From positions 1 through 12,999 of the forward strand of contig CAUQKR010000030.1 in assembly GCA_963518665.1 (NCBI GenBank): a stretch of 12,999 bases of DNA. The letters are read 5' to 3'. The position numbers were made by a program, and so were the translations under genes. Source of the DNA: GN02-872 sp963518665 (lineage in GTDB: Bacteria; Patescibacteriota; Gracilibacteria; BD1-5; UBA6164). Of the stretch, positions 8,179-12,999 are shown in pieces. Positions within the stretch are counted from its first letter, which is position 1. Each line of letters starts with the position of its first letter. Under the pieces are notes generated by a model. That model made no database searches and was not told the DNA's origin. It saw only the letters and a program-made list of their open reading frames with translations.

Positions 8179-8427
8179 TTATTTCAAATTATTATTTAAA
8201 ATATTATCTCAAAAATTTTTTACTTTATCAGTAATATTTGTTTTTAAGTTATTTGTAGCTCAATTTATTATCATATTTATTCAAAAATGATACATATAAG
8301 CTAAAAATAAAACTAAAAAAAGTGTAACAAAAAGCTTGAAGAAAAAAATCATTTTTTCTTGTTTCTCTTGTTTTTTTAGTCTGTTGTAAATGTAGTCAAT
8401 TTTTTCTTCTATTTTTATATTTTCCAT
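8179..8427 (-). CDS. Small single-pass membrane protein, function unknown
   Basis: The product has 82 residues: a charged N-terminal helix (1-25, rich in Lys and Glu, containing IDYIYNRLKKQEKQEK), one transmembrane helix (about 26-46), and a polar, Asn-rich tail. The shape is that of a membrane-tethered coiled-coil protein. It starts 11 bases after the polA stop and its stop lies 2 bases before the next start, which suggests translational coupling. No homologue is recognised. Confidence 0.72.
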
Positions 8428-8438
8428 ATTTATTAAAA

Positions 8439-9899
8439 TTATTTTGCTTCTTTCCAATTACTTCAAATTGAAGCATCAGCTTTTAGTTTTATTTCAGAAT
8501 TTTCTAAAATATTTTCCATTATATTTACAATATTTTCTTGTAAAAAATCTTCTTCTCAAGGAAAAATATCAAAAACTAACTCATCATGAACTTGCATTAT
8601 CATTTTTGATTTATAATTTTTTTCTTTCAAAAAATTATAAATTTTTATCATTGCAATTTTTATAATATCTGCACTCGTTCATTGAATTGGCATATTTATT
8701 GCTTCCCTTTCTGCTGCTTGTTTTATAATTTTATTTTTGTCATTTATTCCATTTATAAATCTTTTTCTTCAGAAAAAAGTTTCTACAAAATTGTGTTGTT
8801 CACAAAATTTAATCGTATTTTCTAGATACTTTTTTACTCCAGAATATGACTCAAAAAATTTTTCAATATAAGTTTTTGAATCTCAAATATTTCATCAAAT
8901 CATTTTTGAAAGTCCAAAAGGAGAAATTCCATAAATAACTCAAAAATTCACAGATTTTGCAATTTTTCTTTTTGAAGAATCAATTGTTTGATTTGGAAAT
9001 AAAAATTCTGCAGTTTTTTTATGGATATCAATTCAGTTTTTGAAAGCATTTAATAAATTTTCATCTTTTGATAACAAAGCTAAAATTCTAACTTCAACTT
9101 GAGAATAATCAACTGATAAAATTTTTCATCAATTAAATCTAGAAATAAAAGCTGATCTTATTTCCCCAGCTATTCCAGAGCTAGAAGGAATATTTTGTAA
9201 GTTTGGATTTATGCTCGATAACCTTCAAGTTGTTGTTACTGTTTGATTATAACTTGTATGAATAAAATCATCTTCAGTTAAAATTTCTGTAAGTCAATCA
9301 ATATAAGTAGACAAAATTTTTGAATAATGTCTATAATCAACAATCATCTGAGCAATTGGATAATTATGAGATAAATCTCATAAAACTTCAGCTGAAACAG
9401 AATATCAAGTTTTTGTTTTTTTTCAGCTTGGAAGTCATAATTTTTCAAATAATATTTCTCCGACTTTTTTTGGAGAATTTATATTAAATTCTTCAGAAGC
9501 TAACTCGTAAATCTTTTTTTCTAGAGAAAAAATTTCATTTTGAATTAAAATTCAAATTTCTTTTAATCTATCTCTATTTATTTTTACTCAGTTTAATTCA
9601 ATATTTTTCAAAACTTCAATCAAAGGAATTTCAATATCTTTTAAAATATTGTTTTCTATAAGATTTTCTTCTTTTTGTTTTTGAAAAATTTTATTTGTTA
9701 TATATACATCTTCTCCAGAATAAACTGAAGCCAAAGCTAAATCAACTTCTTTAAAATTTTTTTCTCATTTGTTTGTTATATAATCATAACTTATCATTAA
9801 ATAATTAAATTCTTTTGAAGCAAGTTTATCAAGTCAAATTCATCTAACTCAAGGATTTTTGATATATTCTCAAACTAAAGTATCATAAAATTTTGCCAT
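8439..9899 (-). CDS. DNA polymerase I, polymerase domain with a shortened exonuclease domain
   Basis: This family-A polymerase has 486 residues against about 930 for full-length Pol I and about 600 for the Klenow part. Motif A is DYSQVEVR (Asp264), motif B is KRKIAKSVNFGVIYG (about 311-325), and motif C is QVHDELVF (His438, Asp439), so the polymerase site looks intact. The 5'-3' nuclease domain is absent. The 3'-5' exonuclease domain begins midway, at YDTLVGEYIKNPG, and retains only the last motif (Tyr60, Asp64); the segments carrying Exo I and most of Exo II are missing, so proofreading is unlikely. Gap filling in repair or lagging-strand synthesis is the expected role. An in-frame ATG at 9927-9929 would add 10 residues and fits a leaderless promoter. 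First gene of the operon. Confidence 0.92.
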
Positions 9900-9916
9900 T
9901 TTTTTGTATTTATTTA

Positions 9917-9952
9917 TAAAAAATCTCATACTGTTTATAGTATAAGATTTTT
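9917..9952 (-). terminator. Hairpin terminator after ndk
   Basis: On the minus strand ATCTTATACT pairs with AGTATGAGAT (one U-G wobble) around ATAAAC and is followed by six T. It lies about 30 bases past the ndk stop and only 20 bases before the polA ATG at 9899. The left arm is also the candidate polA -10 box. Confidence 0.6.
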
Positions 9953-9966
9953 TTCTATTTTGTAAA
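9939..9966 (-). promoter_or_regulatory. Candidate promoter of the polA operon
   Basis: TTTACA (9961-9966) and TATACT (9939-9944) are separated by 16 bases on the minus strand. A start near 9932 would lie in the loop of the ndk terminator, leaving only a few bases before the upstream in-frame ATG (9929) or about 33 before the ATG at 9899. Only this pair lies between ndk and the six-gene operon. Confidence 0.4.
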
Positions 9967-9980
9967 AATTTTTTCAAAAA

Positions 9981-10424
9981 TTAAATTATAGAATCAATAA
10001 CTCTATTGTAATCAAAAAGTCATTCACCTTTGAAGAATCTTTGTAATTCTACTTCAGCAGCTTCTGGAGAATCTGAAGCATGAACAATATTTGCATCAAC
10101 AGTCAAAGCCAAATCTCATCTAATAGTTCCAGGTAAAGCATCAACTGGATTTGTAGCTCAAATAAGTTTTCTAACAGTTGCAACTGCATTTATTCCAGTT
10201 ACAGCAATTGCTATAATTGGGGTTCTTTGCATATATTTTTCTATTTTTGGGAAAAATGGTTTGTCAGCTATGTGAGAATAATGTTCGTTAATTATTTCAT
10301 TATCTAGTTGAATCATTTTCATTCCAGAAATTTTTAATCATTTTTTTTCAATTCTAGATATAACATTTCAAATAAGTCATCTTTCAATTGTATCTGGTTT
10401 TAAAAGAACAAGTGTTGTTTGCAT
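9981..10424 (-). CDS. ndk: Nucleoside diphosphate kinase
   Basis: The 147-residue product transfers the gamma phosphate of ATP to nucleoside diphosphates through a phospho-histidine. The family's length and landmarks are all present: TLVLLKPD at the start, the active-site His115 in NIVHASDSPE, and PGTIRGDLAL before it. Six of its ten glycines are TGA and four are GGN, including TGA in the conserved RGD, which is strong evidence for the altered code. The enzyme is cytoplasmic and balances NTP and dNTP pools, which fits the polymerase gene downstream, although a terminator separates the two. It has its own promoter 11 bases before the ATG, so its mRNA is probably nearly leaderless. Confidence 0.97.
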
Positions 10425-10435
10425 TTTTATAAATT

Positions 10436-10464
10436 ATTATAATTTAAAATTTTTTTGTACTCAA
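10436..10464 (-). promoter_or_regulatory. Promoter of ndk
   Basis: TTGAGT (10459-10464) and a perfect TATAAT (10436-10441) are separated by 17 bases. The -10 box ends only 11 bases before the ndk ATG, so a start 7 bases downstream leaves about 4-5 bases of leader and no room for a Shine-Dalgarno site. Confidence 0.65.
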
Positions 10465-10474
10465 ATTATATATA

Positions 10475-10511
10475 AAATAAAAAAATTGTAAAATTTTTTA
10501 CAATTTTTTTA
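10475..10511 (-). terminator. Hairpin terminator after the SleB-like gene
   Basis: AAATTGTAAA pairs with TTTACAATTT and a seven-base T-run follows on the minus strand. It overlaps the stop codon of the hydrolase gene and lies just upstream of the ndk promoter. Confidence 0.65.
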
Positions 10512-11153
10512 CACATGAACAATCTCAGTTCTAAAAATATGATTTCATATAACAATTTTATTTTTTTGGTCAAGAGTTTTTGTTGTTTTTTGCCAATTTC
10601 ATTTTTCTTTTTCAGCAGTTTTGTTTTGGAAAAAAGTTGCTTTTCAAATAGGATTTTTTATTTCTCATTTTATGATTTTTTTTGCAAAAGCTAAATCTTC
10701 AGGAGTGACTTCTTTTTTTACCTTTTTAAATCTTCAATCCATAAGTGGGCTATATTGACCTTTTTCAAATAGAACTTGATTTATATCTTTTCACCAAAAT
10801 TTTGTTCTATTTAAAATAGAATATCAAACTGCTGCCATTCATTTTTCTCATTCAGCCTTTGCTTCAGCTAAAACCATTGCAGTAAAGTTTATTAATTTCT
10901 CTTTAGAAATTTTTTCTATTCATCTAGTTTTATCTACATTTTTTAATCAGTTGTATTCTTTTCATTTTATCTCATTTTTTAAGTTTTTTAATTCGAGTTT
11001 TGTTTGATTTTTTATAATTTTTTCTTGAGCTTTTTTTTGTAGTGTTACTTCTATTCCCTTTTTATTAGTTTTTGCAAATTCTAATTCTTTTTTTGTTAAT
11101 TGATTTTTGGGAATATTTTTAGTTTCCTTTTTAATTTCAAATTTTTCAACCAT
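10509..11153 (-). CDS. SleB-like cell-wall hydrolase without a signal peptide
   Basis: The 214-residue product has a Lys/Glu-rich N-terminal region (1-85) and a SleB/Hydrolase_2-like domain from about 88: AMVLAEAKAEGEKGMAAVGYSILNR is split here as AMVLAEAKAEGEKG followed by MAAVGYSILNR, with Glu97 the likely catalytic acid, then GQYSP and a closing GNHIF. Enzymes of this family are lytic transglycosylases that cut peptidoglycan; SleB acts on spore cortex, but related domains occur in many bacteria that do not form spores. An in-frame TAA lies 9 bases upstream of the ATG, so no longer start can supply a signal peptide. It is transcribed alone, divergently from the U32 gene. Export route and substrate are unknown. 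Confidence 0.78.
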
Positions 11154-11184
11154 TTTATTCTCTTAAAAATCTAATATCATAAAT

Positions 11185-11213
11185 ATTTTAGCATTTATTT
11201 CATAAAAAATCAA
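11185..11213 (-). promoter_or_regulatory. Promoter of the SleB-like gene
   Basis: TTGATT (11208-11213) and TAAAAT (11185-11190) are separated by exactly 17 bases on the minus strand. The start would lie about 25 bases before the ATG. AGAG, 7 bases before the ATG, is a weak Shine-Dalgarno candidate. Confidence 0.5.
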
Positions 11214-11248
11214 ATATTTGACATTTTAAAAAGTAATTTTATAAAAAC

Positions 11249-11275
11249 TTGATTTTTTTCAAAAATATATAAAAT
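11249..11275 (+). promoter_or_regulatory. Possible promoter of the U32 gene
   Basis: TTGATT (11249-11254) is followed after 15 bases by TAAAAT (11270-11275); other -10 alignments are possible in this AT-rich stretch. A small TGATT/AATCA hairpin lies in the leader (11292-11306 region). No Shine-Dalgarno site precedes the ATG. Confidence 0.3.
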
Positions 11276-11331
11276 ATACAAGCTAACAAGGTGATTCTGG
11301 AAATCATTTTAATTTATAAAAATTTTTAATT

Positions 11332-12702
11332 ATGGAAAAAAAGTTAGAGTTATTGATGCCTGCATGAAGTATGGAAAAGCTTAAATTTGCTTTTGCTTAT
11401 GGTGCAGATGCAGTTTATGTTTGAGCTCCTATGTTTTCACTTAGAGCCAGAACAAATTCTTTTACAATGGAGCAACTAGAAGAAGCAGTTGAATATGCTC
11501 ATTCTAGAGGGAAAAAAATTTATTTTACCGCAAATATTTATGCTCACAATTTTAAAATAAAATTATTTATGGCTCATTTCAAAAAAATGTATGAAATGTG
11601 ACCAGATGCATTTATTATGTCAGATCCTGGACTTATTCACTTAGTAAAAAAGGAGTTTCCAGATGCTGTTATTCATTTATCAGTTCAAGCAAACAATACA
11701 AATTGGGCTCAAGTAGAATTTTGGAAAGAAATAGGTATAACTAGAGTTATTTTGAGTAGAGAAATTTCTATAAAAGAAATGAAAGAAATTCATGAAAAAG
11801 TTCCAGAAATGGAATTAGAAGCATTTATTCATGGTGCTATTTGTATGGCTTATAGTGGTAGATGTCTTATTTCAAATTATTTATCAAATAGAGATCCAAA
11901 TCAATGAACTTGTTCTCACTCTTGTAGATGGGAATACAAAGTTTTTAAAGATGATAGAACTGAAGCAGAATTAGAAATGGTAACTTGAAGACCTGAAGAT
12001 TATCAAGAATTAACTGGAAACTTTTATCTAGAAGAAAAAGAAAGACCAGGGGAAATAATGGAATATGATGAAGATGAATATGGAACTTACTTGATGAATA
12101 GTAGAGATTTAATGGCTATTTCTTATGTTCCTGAAATGGCTGATGCTTGAATAATTTCTTTCAAAGTAGAATGAAGAAATAAAACAGTAAATTATATAGC
12201 TTCAGTTGGTTTATCTTATAGAAAAGCAATCGATGCAGTAGAAAGATGAGAATCTTATGATGCTGAAAAATTAGCAGAAGAATTATTCTCTATTGCAAAT
12301 AGATGATATATTCCTGGATTTTTAGCTTGAAATACTGGTGCAAATTCTCAATTTTATGAAAGAAATGGAAGTTTTGGTACAAAAGCATTTTTATGAATTC
12401 TTAGGGATTATGATGAAGAAAATAAAGTTGTAAGAGTGGAAGTAAAAAATAGATTTGAACTGTGAGATAAAATAGAAATAGTTTCTCCAAGCTGAATAAA
12501 AGAAGCAAAAGTAGAAAAAATCTATAAAACAACTTTGAATCATGGTACAAAAAAAGCTGGAACTACTTTTACAGATTATGAATATAAATTTAATAAAAGT
12601 CAAGCTATAGAAGTAGAGTCAGCTCATGGGGGTTGATATGAAGTTTGGATAAATATGGAAGAAAAACCAGAAGACTTCTCTCTTATAAGAAAAGAAATAT
12701 AA
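11332..12702 (+). CDS. trhP: U32-family protein, TrhP/YegQ type (tRNA hydroxylation)
   Basis: The 456-residue protein has the length of E. coli YegQ/TrhP and the family's N-terminal LLMPAGSMEKLKFAFAYGAD. The signature block follows: HGAICMAYSGRCLISNYL, then GTCSHSCRWEY, giving four cysteines (171, 178, 194, 198) that in the family bind an iron-sulfur cluster. TrhP is needed for 5-hydroxyuridine at tRNA position 34; RlhA, a longer relative (about 650 residues), modifies 23S rRNA, and UbiU/UbiV are shorter, so length favours TrhP. Older annotations call the family peptidase U32 or collagenase. The glycine in the opening PAGS is TGA. The gene is monocistronic, with its own hairpin terminator. 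Family is certain; the exact substrate is inferred. Confidence 0.88.
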
Positions 12703-12730
12703 AAAACTAGAAAAATTTTTCTAGTTTTTT
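12701..12730 (+). terminator. Hairpin terminator after the U32 gene
   Basis: ACTAGAAAAATTTTTCTAGT is a perfect palindrome extended by five A on the left and five or more T on the right. It begins inside the U32 stop codon. Confidence 0.8.
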
Positions 12731-12818
12731 TATTTTTTATAAAGAATAAAAAAATAAAATTGTCAATCAAAAAAAATATTTTTACTTGATTTTTTGCTTT
12801 TAAAAGTTAAACTTTAAA

Positions 12819-12849
12819 TTGTTAAAAAATTTTACTTAATAATTATAAA
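12819..12849 (+). promoter_or_regulatory. Possible promoter of the pilin gene
   Basis: TTGTTA (12819-12824) and TATAAA (12844-12849) are 19 bases apart, longer than ideal. The ATG at 12854 follows only 4 bases after the -10 box, so the usual start position would fall on or after the ATG. Confidence 0.3.
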
Positions 12850-12853
12850 ATAT

Positions 12854-12999
12854 ATGAAAAACCTTGATTTTAAGCCAAAATGCGGGGGGGGGGTAAGTTT
12901 TTTGTTTATCAAAAAATAAACCTTGATTTACACTTGTAGAGCTGATAATAGTAGTAGTGATAATAGCTATATTAGCAACAATAGCATTTCTTACTCTGG
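12854..12999 (+). CDS. Type IV pilin or pseudopilin N-terminus, partial, start frame broken
   Basis: From 12918 the sequence reads KPGFTLVELI followed by a long hydrophobic helix (IIVVVIIAILATIAFLTL), the prepilin-peptidase site and N-terminal helix of type IV pilins and pseudopilins. The Gly before the cut is a TGA codon and Glu5 is present. The frame runs off the window at 12999. Upstream it has a stop at 12894 and no ATG, GTG or TTG after it. The nearest ATG (12854) reads 21 residues in a different frame, passing through TGC and ten G, and stops at 12915-12920. Loss of one A from the six at 12911-12916 would join the ATG to the pilin frame. A sequencing or assembly error, a pseudogene, or a switchable locus are all possible. 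Confidence 0.7.

Noticed and set aside
2616..8665. Plus-strand frames inside the minus-strand operon (for example 2616-2903, 3633-3911, 5065-5247, 6559-6768, 6893-7090, 8444-8665)
   Set aside because: They are antisense to genes with clear family motifs and show only low-complexity Phe/Leu/Ser-rich products from AT-rich reverse strands.
12391..12603. Minus-strand frame inside the U32 gene
   Set aside because: Antisense shadow rich in Phe and Ile, opposite a well-supported coding frame.
12884..12893. Pilin frame restored simply by changing the length of the G-run
   Set aside because: With 9, 10 or 11 G, every reading from the ATGs at 12854 and 12880 ends in a TAA or TAG before or within the pilin segment; a second change is needed.
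1..12999. CRISPR arrays, insertion sequences, tRNA genes
   Set aside because: No regularly spaced repeats, transposase motifs or tRNA T-arm (GGTTCGA-type) sequences were seen on either strand.

Overview
This AT-rich window comes from a bacterium that reads TGA as glycine (translation table 25), which points to the Absconditabacteria (SR1) or Gracilibacteria (BD1-5) of the Candidate Phyla Radiation. Every gene recognised here is interrupted by TGA under the standard code and becomes a normal-length, motif-bearing protein when TGA is read as Gly. The clearest case is the helicase P-loop GPGTGKT, whose three glycines are all TGA. TGG still reads as Trp. The sequence alone does not separate SR1 from Gracilibacteria.

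Layout. Positions 1-1154 contain no convincing gene but hold at least four terminator-type hairpins, other inverted repeats, promoter-like pairs on both strands and a repeated 15-mer, so this looks like a cluster of small untranslated RNAs. A zinc-ribbon protein with a PD-(D/E)XK-like domain follows on + (1155-1781). It converges on a shared hairpin terminator with a six-gene minus-strand operon (9899 down to 1793): a shortened DNA polymerase I, two small membrane proteins, a secreted S41 PDZ protease, a membrane-anchored transglutaminase-like protein, and a UvrD-type helicase fused to a C-terminal nuclease. Gaps between these genes are 2-18 bases. Upstream, also on minus, are ndk (9981-10424) and a SleB-like cell-wall hydrolase (10509-11153), each with its own promoter and terminator. 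On + are a U32-family protein of the TrhP/YegQ type (11332-12702) and, at the window edge, the N-terminus of a type IV pilin whose reading frame is not connected to its ATG and which follows a run of ten G.

How the genes may work together. The operon mixes DNA repair (gap-filling polymerase, helicase-nuclease) with envelope functions (protease, transglutaminase-like protein, small membrane proteins). Together with the SleB-like hydrolase and the pilin, this would suit a small surface-attached organism that handles foreign DNA and remodels cell envelopes, but that link is inference. Shine-Dalgarno sites are mostly absent, and ndk and possibly polA appear to be transcribed nearly leaderless.
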